The notes under the pieces: generated by a model
The model's input: only the letters and a program-made list of their open reading frames with translations
Databases searched by the model: none
What the model was told of the DNA's origin: nothing
Assembly: GCF_007280555.1 (NCBI RefSeq)
Contig: NZ_VKDB01000010.1
Location: forward strand, 1 to 64,000
Length of the DNA: 64,000 bases
From: Deinococcus detaillensis
GTDB taxonomy: Bacteria > Deinococcota > Deinococci > Deinococcales > Deinococcaceae
Reading direction: 5' to 3'
Part shown: positions 22,344 to 30,214 of the stretch, piece after piece
Position numbering within the stretch: the stretch's first letter is position 1
Layout of the letters: every line of letters starts with the position of its first letter
Position numbers and translations under genes: made by a program

Positions 22344-22709
22344 ATGACTTACGGTAGAGCTCAGGGCCACGTCCACGCCAGCGAAATCATCGTCACCACC
22401 ACCAACGACCTTGAAGGCTTCCGGGTCATCAAGCACTTGGGAATGGTGCGCGGCCTGACGGTGCGTTCGCGTAGCGTGCTGGGCAGCCTCGGCGCGTCGC
22501 TCCAAACCATTCTCGGCGGCAATATCACGCTGTATACCGAGCTGGCCGAAAAAGCCCGCGAAGAAGCCTACGACCTGATGCTTCAGCACGCTGCCGAGCG
22601 CGGCGCGAACGCGGTGCTGGCGATGCGCTACGACGCCAACGAAATCAGCGACGGCGTGACCGAAGTGCTGGCTTACGGCTCGGCGGTGGTGATTGAACCG
22701 CGCTCCTGA
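22344..22709 (+). CDS. YbjQ/UPF0145 family protein
   Basis: A 121-residue heavy-metal-binding-like protein: IIVTTTNDLEGFRVIKHLGMVRGLTVRSRSVLGSLGASLQTILGGNITLYTELAEKAREEAYDLMLQHAAERGANAVLAMRYD is the complete UPF0145 pattern. The family forms pentameric rings and its role is unknown. The ATG at 22344 gives the family start; the frame extends 36 codons upstream into the lysZ end. Confidence 0.9.
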   Translation: MTYGRAQGHVHASEIIVTTTNDLEGFRVIKHLGMVRGLTVRSRSVLGSLGASLQTILGGNITLYTELAEKAREEAYDLMLQHAAERGANAVLAMRYDANEISDGVTEVLAYGSAVVIEPRS

Positions 22710-22719
22710 CGCTGCACCG

Positions 22720-23034
22720 ATGACGCCCAGCGATTTGCTCACCTTTTTGTTTCGGCGTGGCGGCCAGGAATACGCCGTGCAACTCGTCTCGCCGCAGAGC
22801 AAGCCGTCAAAAGCAAAGCCCAGCAAGAAGCCCCCAGCCGCACCAACCATTCAAGAGCAGCCCCTGTACCGCCTGATCCTGCGCGGCGAAGAAGTGCAGG
22901 CCACCGGTCCGTCGGGGCAAACCCGCCAGCTTTCGCGGCAGGCTTTTTTGGAGGTGTTCGGCGCTTACCATTTTGCTGGGGCTGAGCCGACGGGTGTTCT
23001 GAGCGACTTGGGGCCGCTGTTCGGCGCGGGCTGA
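22720..23034 (+). CDS. Hypothetical protein
   Basis: A 104-residue protein beginning 10 nt after the UPF0145 gene. Its N-terminus (MTPSDLLTFLFRRGGQEYAVQL) is followed by a Lys/Pro/Ser-rich linker (about residues 28-45) and a C-terminal segment LYRLILRGEEVQATGPSGQTRQLSRQAFLEVFGAY. No family recognised. A GC-rich hairpin (CCCGC at 23035-23039 with GCGGG at 23046-23050) just after the stop may terminate this short cluster. Confidence 0.65.
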   Translation: MTPSDLLTFLFRRGGQEYAVQLVSPQSKPSKAKPSKKPPAAPTIQEQPLYRLILRGEEVQATGPSGQTRQLSRQAFLEVFGAYHFAGAEPTGVLSDLGPLFGAG

Positions 23035-23116
23035 CCCGCTGCCCGGCGGGCTTTGTCGGAAAAGTCAACGCTGAGCCGCCGGAAGATGTTAAGCTCTTGG
23101 TTAAGGTGACGCAAAC

Positions 23117-23857
23117 GTGATACAAGGTCTTTTTTCGGACGTGCCTCTTATAGGAGTGTTGTCTTTGCTTCACGAAACGGGGCAAACCGGCGTGCTGGAT
23201 GTGAACGCCGAGTTGCCCTTCACGGTGGCCTTCGCACACGGCGAAGTGGTGGAGGGCGGCATCCTCGACTGGACAGGTTTGGACGCCCTGCATTCCAGCC
23301 CGATGCTGCCCGAAAGCGGCAGCTTTTCGTACATGCGCCGCGACGTGCGGGGCAGCGTGATCGCGCCGTTCGAGAAGTTCACGACCGACTGGGCACGCGT
23401 CAGTGACGAGTGGGCGCAAATCGGCACCATTATCAGCAGCCCCAGCGTGGTGCTGACCGGGCCACTGCCGCTTTACGACCAAGAAAAGGGCCGCAGCGTC
23501 CGCGCCGCCGCCCGTGACGCGGGCTTGCCGCTCTTTGATGTGGCCTCCCGCGCTGCCGACGCCGTGAGCTCAGGCAAGTTGCGCCCGACAGGCCGCTACG
23601 CTTGGTATGGTCTGCGCCTCAATCACCAGGGCCAGCGCCAAACTGCTTTGGCCCGCGCCCTCGACGGCAATGTCAATTTGGGCGAAGTGGTCGAGCGCGG
23701 GTTTTCGGCCAGCGAGGTACGCGCTTACCTGCTCGCTGAAATTCGCTTGGGTCTGCGTTTTTCGGGGAGCGGCTGGGTGCTGCGCGACCTGGTTTGGGAA
23801 ACCAAACATGAAGCGGCGGTCACGACGACCACTGCCAGCAACGATTTCATGTTTTGA
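23117..23857 (+). CDS. DUF4388 domain protein
   Basis: A 246-residue protein whose first 90 residues (IQGLFSDVPLIGVLSLLHETGQTGVLDVNAELPFTVAFAHGEVVEGGI...GLDAL) match DUF4388, often linked to gliding, chemotaxis-like or two-component signalling and abundant in Deinococcus. The rest is helical with no recognised domain (DAGLPLFDVASRAADAVSSGKL...NLGEVVERGFSASEVRAYLLAEIRLGLRF). GTG start at 23117 with AAGGTGA about 9 nt upstream. Confidence 0.82.
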   Translation: MIQGLFSDVPLIGVLSLLHETGQTGVLDVNAELPFTVAFAHGEVVEGGILDWTGLDALHSSPMLPESGSFSYMRRDVRGSVIAPFEKFTTDWARVSDEWAQIGTIISSPSVVLTGPLPLYDQEKGRSVRAAARDAGLPLFDVASRAADAVSSGKLRPTGRYAWYGLRLNHQGQRQTALARALDGNVNLGEVVERGFSASEVRAYLLAEIRLGLRFSGSGWVLRDLVWETKHEAAVTTTTASNDFMF

Positions 23858-23949
23858 GTGCCGGGTGAGGCCAAAGAAGTTTCAAGACGTAGACGGGTTC
23901 GCCCCCAGACCCCACGTGTTGCAACAGTCTTAAAGAGATTCACAGTGCT

Positions 23950-23996
23950 AAGAGACCGTCATCTCAGCTTGATTTAAGCTCAGATGACGGTCTCTT
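23950..23996. other. Long imperfect hairpin
   Basis: A perfect 15-bp outer stem (23950-23964 with 23982-23996), one C/C mismatch, a 5-bp inner stem AGCTT/AAGCT and a 5-nt loop. There is no T-run on either side, so it is not a typical terminator. It could be a processing site, a small structured RNA or a short repeat. Confidence 0.7.
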
Positions 23997-24067
23997 GAGC
24001 ATCTTCTGAAGGTTCAACAAGCGTCAGATGAGCGGCGTCTCAGCAATGCTCCGGTGGGAATCGCCAC

Positions 24068-24115
24068 ACTGTTTGAGTACGACTTCGAGCAGGGATATCA
24101 AATTACTCAAACGGT
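24068..24115 (+). promoter_or_regulatory. Promoter flanked by 12-bp inverted repeat
   Basis: ACTGTTTGAGTA (24068-24079) and TACTCAAACGGT (24104-24115) are inverted with 11 of 12 positions paired. Between and within them lies TTGAGT (24073-24078), a 17-nt spacer and TATCAA (24096-24101). The arms therefore cover the -35 and the start region, as a repressor or activator site would. Confidence 0.55.
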
Positions 24116-24212
24116 CTGAGTGTCAAAGAAAGAGGGCAGTTTATGTGCTTCTTTTTAGCCTTTGCCGTTTGCTTTGATCCTGTTCTTACCCTTTGCTTTA
24201 AGGAGATGACTT

Positions 24213-25079
24213 ATGACTCAGAACAATATGAATTTGATCCGTTTATCTGACCTTTCGCGCGACCAGAGCTACAACTTGAAAGGCGCGGATGTTTACGACC
24301 CGACCGGCTACACCGCTTACGGCGTGGGCGGCGACAAGGTCGGCACCATCCGTGACGCTTTGGTGCAGGCCGACACGGGCCGCATCCAGTACTTCATCGT
24401 GGACGCGGGCGGCTGGTTCAGCTCCAAAGAAGTGCTGGTGCCAGTCGGCCACAGCCGCTTGGAAAATGACGGCGTGTACTTCGATGACCTGACCAAAGCT
24501 CAAGTGGGCGATCTGCGCGAGTACAACGTCAACGACAGCTACACCAACGATCACCAAGAGTCCGACGAGCGCGTCTTGCGCGGTGTCGAGCAGGGCAGTG
24601 CCGCCGCCACCGACACGGCAGCGCGCACCGCTTACCAGGACAAAGCCTACCGCACCCCCGACAAGCTGCAACTGATGGAAGAGCGCTTGGTGGTCAACAA
24701 AGACCGCTTCAAGGCGGGCAGCGTAGAAATCAGCAAGCACGTCGAGACCCGTCAGGAAAATGTCAATGTGGCTTTGCAGCGTGAGGAAGTCGTCATCGAG
24801 CGCCGCACCGTGACCGACTCGACTCCGGTTGAGGGCGCAGTGCTGGGCGCAGGCAGCCAGGCCGTGAACATCGACCTCGAAGCCGAGCGGGCCAACGTGA
24901 CCAAGCAGGCTTACGTCACCGAGGAAATCGGCATCGGCAAACGCACCGTGACCGACAACCAAACGGTCAGTGAGACGGTGGGCCGCGAAGTGCTGGACGT
25001 CAACAAGACCGGCGACGTACGCTTAGAGAACGGCGACCAGACCATGACTGATCTCAAGTCCGACAACAAAAAGATTTAA
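24213..25079 (+). CDS. PRC-barrel plus DUF2382 stress-type protein
   Basis: A 288-residue protein. The N-terminal PRC-barrel ([58 protein letters not shown], about residues 22-80) is joined by a hydrophilic linker to a DUF2382 region ([47 protein letters not shown]) with a second partial copy ([35 protein letters not shown]). DUF2382 is frequent in desiccation- and radiation-tolerant bacteria; a role in stress is inferred. Strong AAGGAG ribosome site. It precedes a second DUF2382 gene. Confidence 0.88.
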   Translation: MTQNNMNLIRLSDLSRDQSYNLKGADVYDPTGYTAYGVGGDKVGTIRDALVQADTGRIQYFIVDAGGWFSSKEVLVPVGHSRLENDGVYFDDLTKAQVGDLREYNVNDSYTNDHQESDERVLRGVEQGSAAATDTAARTAYQDKAYRTPDKLQLMEERLVVNKDRFKAGSVEISKHVETRQENVNVALQREEVVIERRTVTDSTPVEGAVLGAGSQAVNIDLEAERANVTKQAYVTEEIGIGKRTVTDNQTVSETVGREVLDVNKTGDVRLENGDQTMTDLKSDNKKI

Positions 25080-25098
25080 GAACAAATGTCAAACGCCG

Positions 25099-25129
25099 GG
25101 GCGGGGGAGCAGTTTCCCTGCCCTGTTTT
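25099..25129 (+). terminator. Terminator after 24213 gene
   Basis: Ten-base-pair stem (25099-25108 with 25114-25123, two G-T wobbles), 5-nt loop, then TGTTTTG. It separates the two DUF2382 genes, so read-through or a second promoter is needed for the second. Confidence 0.65.
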
Positions 25130-25173
25130 GATGTTTTAGGGTGTGAGTCGGCCCGACCAGATGAGGAGCAGAG

Positions 25174-25725
25174 ATGAGTAGACCAGAGGATGGAGTGGAT
25201 CTCAAAAAGTCGCCGCAAGCTGAACAAGGGCGCGGATTAGACGAAGCTCAGCAAGTGACGATCCGCGAAGTGCGTGCGCCCAGAGAAGTGGCCAACCTGA
25301 CGCTGTACGAAGAACGCGCTCAAGTGGCCGTCGAGCGTGTATCAGGACGGCAAATCACCTTACAGAAACGGGTCATCGAAGAGGAAGTGCAGATTCCGGT
25401 GACGCTGCGGCGCGAGGTGCTGGAACTTACCACCGCATTGGAAGGCGGCACAGTCAAGCTCAACGGCGAGTTGCTCGAACCCGGCAAGACCTACCAAATC
25501 ACCCTCACTGAAGAGCGCCCTGTCGTGGCCCGTGAAGTGTACGCAGTCGAGCAAGTCGAGATTCGCAAAGAGTGGATCAGTGAAGTGCATCAGCAGACCC
25601 TGACCTTGGGCCGGGAAGTGCTGGACATCGGCGGCGCAGCCGATTTGATCCGTGAGCAGCAAGCCGGTGAGCGCCTGCCGGAGACGGCCCCGCCGTTCGA
25701 GTTGCCCGACGACCTCAAAAGCTGA
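25174..25725 (+). CDS. DUF2382 domain protein
   Basis: A 183-residue protein made largely of one DUF2382 domain: ANLTLYEERAQVAVERVSGRQITLQKRVIEEEVQIPVTLRREVLELTT, then REVYAVEQVEIRKEWISEVHQQTLTLGREVLDI. It is shorter than its neighbour and lacks the PRC-barrel. GAGGAG lies about 6 nt before the ATG. Family function unknown; it is a likely partner or paralogue of the preceding protein. Confidence 0.85.
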   Translation: MSRPEDGVDLKKSPQAEQGRGLDEAQQVTIREVRAPREVANLTLYEERAQVAVERVSGRQITLQKRVIEEEVQIPVTLRREVLELTTALEGGTVKLNGELLEPGKTYQITLTEERPVVAREVYAVEQVEIRKEWISEVHQQTLTLGREVLDIGGAADLIREQQAGERLPETAPPFELPDDLKS

Positions 25726-25741
25726 GTTGACTCCCGCTCAG

Positions 25742-25770
25742 TTGACCCCCTGCCGCCGAGCGTGTAGCAT
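25742..25770 (+). promoter_or_regulatory. leu leader promoter
   Basis: TTGACC (25742-25747), exact 17-nt spacer, TAGCAT (25765-25770), then 7 nt to the ATG of the leader peptide at 25778. This is the best sigma-70-type promoter in the window and predicts a leaderless leader peptide. Confidence 0.8.
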
Positions 25771-25777
25771 GGCGGCA

Positions 25778-25855
25778 ATGCAAGCAGTTCAGCGGGGCCA
25801 ATTTCTATCTAGCCGACTTCTTCTTGGCGTGCTTCCGGTTGGAACGCGGCGCTAA
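25778..25855 (+). CDS. leuL: leuA leader peptide (attenuator peptide)
   Basis: A 25-codon frame from ATG 25778 to TAA 25853-25855, with peptide MQAVQRGQFLSSRLLLGVLP then VGTRR. Five leucines, three of them consecutive CTT codons (residues 14-16), which should be uncommon in a GC-rich genome. It lies 7 nt after a TAGCAT box and is followed by a terminator hairpin and then leuA, the layout of leucine attenuation. The symbol is by analogy with enterobacterial leuL; no homology is claimed. Confidence 0.7.
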   Translation: MQAVQRGQFLSSRLLLGVLPVGTRR

Positions 25856-25872
25856 GCTTTTGCGGCCCCTTT

Positions 25873-25907
25873 CCCCGGAGTGAATCTCACTTTCGGGGCT
25901 TTTTTTG
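25873..25907 (+). terminator. leu attenuator terminator
   Basis: CCCCG...AGTGA (25873 onward) pairs with TCACT...CGGGG (ending 25898) with a small internal bulge and a 3-nt loop, followed by CTTTTTTTGG. A second GCCCC at 25865-25869 can pair with GGGGC at 25895-25899, giving a competing fold. It lies between the leader peptide and leuA. Confidence 0.7.
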
Positions 25908-25970
25908 GTTGCGTTGCCGTTTTTTCCGTTTCTCCCTGCTTTCTTTGCTGCCCCATGAGGAGCCACTGCC

Positions 25971-27557
<1,587 letters not shown>

Positions 27558-27570
27558 AAGTCTGAGCTTC

Positions 27571-27610
27571 GAGAAAGAGGGGGCCGCGAATGGGTGCGGC
27601 TCCTTTCTCA
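27571..27610 (+). terminator. leuA terminator
   Basis: GAGAAAG...GCCGC (27571-27587) pairs with GCGGC...CTTTCTC (27596-27609) with a small asymmetric internal loop, 14 nt after the leuA stop. Confidence 0.7.
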
Positions 27611-27724
27611 TTGATTAGCCTTTTTGGATGTATTTCATCAGGAGTGCATTCCACTCATGGCCAATGTAGATTACAGTCACATTGTATATACTTACTGACT
27701 ACTTCTCTATGGTGAATGATCTAG
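27611..27724. other. Short AT-rich gap, nothing recognised
   Basis: AT-rich sequence between the leuA terminator and the convergent antitoxin gene. No gene, promoter or repeat was recognised. Confidence 0.4.
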
Positions 27725-28174
27725 CTAACTTGCCCTCAGTTTAAAATGGATTTCTAGCTCACTTTCCAATGCTTCTGCAATTTTGGTAAGTGTTGCGGTG
27801 CTGTGCTGATAATAACTTGGATCAAGCCAGCGGGCGACGGCTGAAGGCGCAACGCCCAATTTGCGGGCAAGGTCAGCCGGTCTGAGTTTGCGGGCCAGCA
27901 GCGCACGCCGGATTTCCAATGAAACGGGGCTGGGTGCGGGTAACGGTGCGAGCTCGGCGTAGTTCATGATCTGCCGCACCTCTGGATTTGGGTTCTGCGC
28001 TTCGAAGGCCAGTCCCGCCACCGACAGACGGCGGGCCACGTCTACGGTGTATGCTTGAAAGTCAGGTTCGTGCAGATCAATTTTGGCGGGAACGTCAAGA
28101 ATACTGAGCGTTGCGCCGTTTTTGAGGGTGTAGATGTGGGTGCGTTGGTCGTCGTTGAGGGTGTCGTTTGGCAT
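27725..28174 (-). CDS. Antitoxin with C-terminal HTH
   Basis: A 149-residue protein with an N-terminal domain (DDQRTHIYTLKNGATLSILDVPAKIDLHEPDFQAYTVDVARRL) and a C-terminal helix-turn-helix of XRE type (LRPADLARKLGVAPSAVARWLDP...TATLTKIAEALESEL). This and the upstream toxin-like gene suggest an antitoxin that also represses the pair. The frame runs 13 codons upstream to an ATG overlapping the toxin stop, but the ATG at 28174 has AAGGAGG 6 nt before it and is preferred. Confidence 0.78.
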   Translation of the reverse strand: MPNDTLNDDQRTHIYTLKNGATLSILDVPAKIDLHEPDFQAYTVDVARRLSVAGLAFEAQNPNPEVRQIMNYAELAPLPAPSPVSLEIRRALLARKLRPADLARKLGVAPSAVARWLDPSYYQHSTATLTKIAEALESELEIHFKLRAS

Positions 28175-28209
28175 GGCGTCCTCCTTGGGTTGGCTCTTGG
28201 GGGTGAGGT

Positions 28210-28521
28210 TCATAAAATCATGCTGGTAATGACCAGATAGTTACCGCGCCAACCGACTTTGACACGCAAAGTCCCCCGTTCTACGGTCTGCTCAAAATTG
28301 ATTCCTGCCGCGCGGCCTTGCTCGTTATTGGGGAAGTCTTTACTGACATGATCGTAAAAACTTATGGCGTCTAAAGCTTCGTCTTCGGTCAGTGCGTCGT
28401 TGAAGAGTTCATTAAGAGCGTGGCGGCTGAAGAGGAGTTGTCCTTGGTCTAAAGCGCGGTGGATCTGCTCAATTTCCCAGTCCAGAACCGCTTCGGTGGT
28501 GAAATCGAAAGCGGCGTTCAT
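28210..28521 (-). CDS. DUF4258-type toxin (RelE-like fold candidate)
   Basis: A 103-residue protein with the DUF4258 pattern: LLFSRHALNELFNDALTEDEALDAISFYDHVSKDFPN and RVKVGWRGNYLVITSMIL. DUF4258 proteins are predicted RNase-type toxins of toxin/antitoxin pairs, and this one precedes an HTH antitoxin on the same strand. The ATG at 28521 is preferred to one 12 codons upstream because it lies 7 nt after a TACCAT -10 box. Toxicity is inferred, not shown. Confidence 0.75.
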   Translation of the reverse strand: MNAAFDFTTEAVLDWEIEQIHRALDQGQLLFSRHALNELFNDALTEDEALDAISFYDHVSKDFPNNEQGRAAGINFEQTVERGTLRVKVGWRGNYLVITSMIL

Positions 28522-28528
28522 TGAGTAA

Positions 28529-28557
28529 ATGGTAACAAATTTGTGAACAAATTTCAA
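28529..28557 (-). promoter_or_regulatory. Toxin/antitoxin promoter with operator repeats
   Basis: On the minus strand TTGAAA (28552-28557), 17-nt spacer, TACCAT (28529-28534), then 7 nt to the toxin ATG. The spacer contains the self-complementary ACAAATTTGT (28535-28544) and AACAAATTT occurs twice, 12 nt apart (28534-28542 and 28546-28554). This is the layout expected of an autorepressor operator. Confidence 0.7.
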
Positions 28558-28581
28558 GAATACACGGCTTATACTCAGCGC

Positions 28582-28965
28582 ATGAAGCCGCCCTCTCTGC
28601 TCTCCCGGCTACTGATCGTGCTTGGCCTCGTTGCCCTGTTGCTGTTTGATCTGCTGGTTTGGCAACATCACCGCCTCAGCGACTTACCGCTGTGGATCTG
28701 GGGAGCCCTGGGTTTAAGTCTGGTCATACTTGTCTCTCAGTGGCCACAGCATTCAAACTTTGCTGGGTTGCGGCGCGTACCATTGGGCTGGCGCGGGGGC
28801 ATGACGGTAGGTCTATTCATCTTTTTCTTTTACCTCGCTGATCATCCTTTGCCGAGTCCACACTGGGGCTTCGCATTGGCTGCGGGGCTCTTCACAGGTT
28901 TGGCTTCAGGCTATTTTAGGAACCAGAGCGCTTCAGCCCAAGCCATTCAAAGGGAAAATCCATGA
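28582..28965 (+). CDS. Small membrane protein, LPLW family member 1
   Basis: A 127-residue protein with four predicted membrane spans. RLSDLPLWIWGALGL resembles segments of the proteins at 29272 and 29838 (GELPLWYWAICIL and SALPLWFYLGQFL), suggesting paralogy. TATACT at 28570-28575 is 6 nt before the ATG, so leaderless. It overlaps the next gene by 4 nt. Function unknown. Confidence 0.75.
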   Translation: MKPPSLLSRLLIVLGLVALLLFDLLVWQHHRLSDLPLWIWGALGLSLVILVSQWPQHSNFAGLRRVPLGWRGGMTVGLFIFFFYLADHPLPSPHWGFALAAGLFTGLASGYFRNQSASAQAIQRENP

Positions 28966-29255
28966 TCCAGGAACTCGCCCTTCTCCACATTCGCCCCAAC
29001 CAGACTGCCGAGTTTGAGGCGGCGTTTGCCGAGGCCCAAGCTATCATCAGTTCGATGCCTGGCTATGTTCGCCACGAGTTACAAGTCTGCTTAGAGGATG
29101 ACCACAAGTACGCTTTGTTCGTTTGGTGGGAAACGCTGGAAGACCATACCGAAGGCTTTCGTGGCAGCTCCGAATATCAGCAGTGGCGAGCGCTGCTGCA
29201 CCACTTTTACGACCCGTTCCCTACGGTGGAGCATTACAAACAGGTTTTCCTGTGA
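28962..29255 (+). CDS. Antibiotic biosynthesis monooxygenase-type (ABM) protein
   Basis: A 97-residue dimeric alpha/beta-barrel protein: ELALLHIRPNQTAEFEAAFAEAQAIISSMPGYVRHELQVCLEDDHKYALFVWWETLEDHTEGFRGSSEYQQWRALLHHF is the ABM pattern. ABM proteins include quinol monooxygenases and heme-degrading enzymes; the substrate here is unknown. AAGGGA lies about 8 nt before the ATG. It is sandwiched between two LPLW membrane proteins and coupled to the first by an ATGA overlap. Confidence 0.85.
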   Translation: MIQELALLHIRPNQTAEFEAAFAEAQAIISSMPGYVRHELQVCLEDDHKYALFVWWETLEDHTEGFRGSSEYQQWRALLHHFYDPFPTVEHYKQVFL

Positions 29256-29271
29256 GGGAGGAAAATAGCGT

Positions 29272-29652
29272 ATGAAGCTTTGGCCCCGTTTATTGGCCGT
29301 TTGTGCCTTACCGGCTGTCAGTCTGCTGTTCGCCACGCAAGGCCAACTCGGGCGCGTGGGTGAGTTGCCGCTGTGGTACTGGGCGATTTGCATTTTGCTG
29401 GCGGCTTCGTTGCTGTATCAGGCCATCTGGCAACCTCTGAACTCCTTGCAAGGCCGTAGAAGAGGCGTCCTCTTTGGCTCATGGTTCGGCGTTTACATGT
29501 TCCTGATGAGCCTTTCCGGTCAGGCTCTCAAGCCGCAGCCGGAATGGGGAGGTTCCCTTTTGACCGGCTTAATCGCGGGCCTGATGATGGGCTGGGTTTA
29601 TAGCTATGGCGGAGCAAACCGCAACAGGCCGCAACACGGTAAGCGAGGCTGA
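29272..29652 (+). CDS. Small membrane protein, LPLW family member 2
   Basis: A 126-residue protein with about four membrane spans and the shared GELPLWYWAICILLAASLLYQ segment. A GGAGG site lies about 9 nt before the ATG. It lies 16 nt after the ABM gene, so the first three genes probably form one transcript. Function unknown. Confidence 0.7.
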   Translation: MKLWPRLLAVCALPAVSLLFATQGQLGRVGELPLWYWAICILLAASLLYQAIWQPLNSLQGRRRGVLFGSWFGVYMFLMSLSGQALKPQPEWGGSLLTGLIAGLMMGWVYSYGGANRNRPQHGKRG

Positions 29653-29656
29653 ATCT

Positions 29657-29827
29657 TTACAGCTCACGGACCGTGGTAGCGAGTGAGTAAAACCGTTGGC
29701 CGAGTGCTCCAGCAATAAAATGACCAATCTTCAAGTTCGCTGAACTCTGCCGCGTCGTCGTGCTGTAGCCGCCAGCGACCACCACAAAGGGCAAATGAAC
29801 AGGGTAAGCCACAGCCTCAGCCGCTAG
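29657..29827 (-). pseudogene. Possible gene remnant antisense to the gap
   Basis: The minus strand carries about 50 codons of credible protein: AYPVHLPFVVVAGGYSTTTR then LKIGHFIAGALGQRFYSL, ending at TAA 29657-29659. The -VVVAGGYS- segment is faintly like the C-terminal part of histone-deacetylase-type enzymes. No start codon of its own fits; upstream sequence runs into the promoter of the 29838 gene. It may be a decayed gene end or chance. Confidence 0.25.
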
Positions 29828-29837
29828 ACTGCTTTTT

Positions 29838-30203
29838 ATGACTCCACTTCTCCGTATCGCTCTCATCGCTGCCGTCATCATGGCAGCGCTCAATATTTTC
29901 TTCGCGGCGGGCCAGTTCGGCGGCTTGAGCGCTTTGCCGCTGTGGTTTTATTTGGGGCAATTCTTGCTGTTTCCGGCTTTCATCTTCAACGTTCAGCTGT
30001 TTCCGCAGGCCAGCAACACACCCGATTTCGCCCGGCGGGTGGGCCTCTACGCGCTGGGATGGGCGCTGCCGTTCGGTGTCTACAAGCTCAGTCAGGACAT
30101 GCTCTCGCCCGCCTTCAGCCTCGGCGTCAGCTTGATGACCTTGCTGGTGACTTGCTTGCTGTTCGGCGTGGTGATGTCTTTTTTGCGCCGGCCCCAGCAG
30201 TAA
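29838..30203 (+). CDS. Small membrane protein, LPLW family member 3
   Basis: A 121-residue protein with four membrane spans (about 5-24, 32-52, 67-83 and 92-114). It shares the LSALPLWFYLGQFL segment with the proteins at 28582 and 29272. TAGACT at 29825-29830 is 7 nt before the ATG, giving it its own leaderless promoter. The metallophosphoesterase at 30215 follows closely. Confidence 0.72.
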   Translation: MTPLLRIALIAAVIMAALNIFFAAGQFGGLSALPLWFYLGQFLLFPAFIFNVQLFPQASNTPDFARRVGLYALGWALPFGVYKLSQDMLSPAFSLGVSLMTLLVTCLLFGVVMSFLRRPQQ

Positions 30204-30214
30204 ACGGGTAAGCC

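Larger units (their letters stand above)
23858..24212. other. Intergenic regulatory region before DUF2382 genes
   Basis: About 355 nt without a gene. It holds a long hairpin (23950-23996), a promoter-like pair inside an inverted repeat (24068-24115), and a strong AAGGAG ribosome site at about 24199-24204 for the gene at 24213. T- and C-rich sequence between 24140 and 24195 has no obvious function. Confidence 0.6.
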
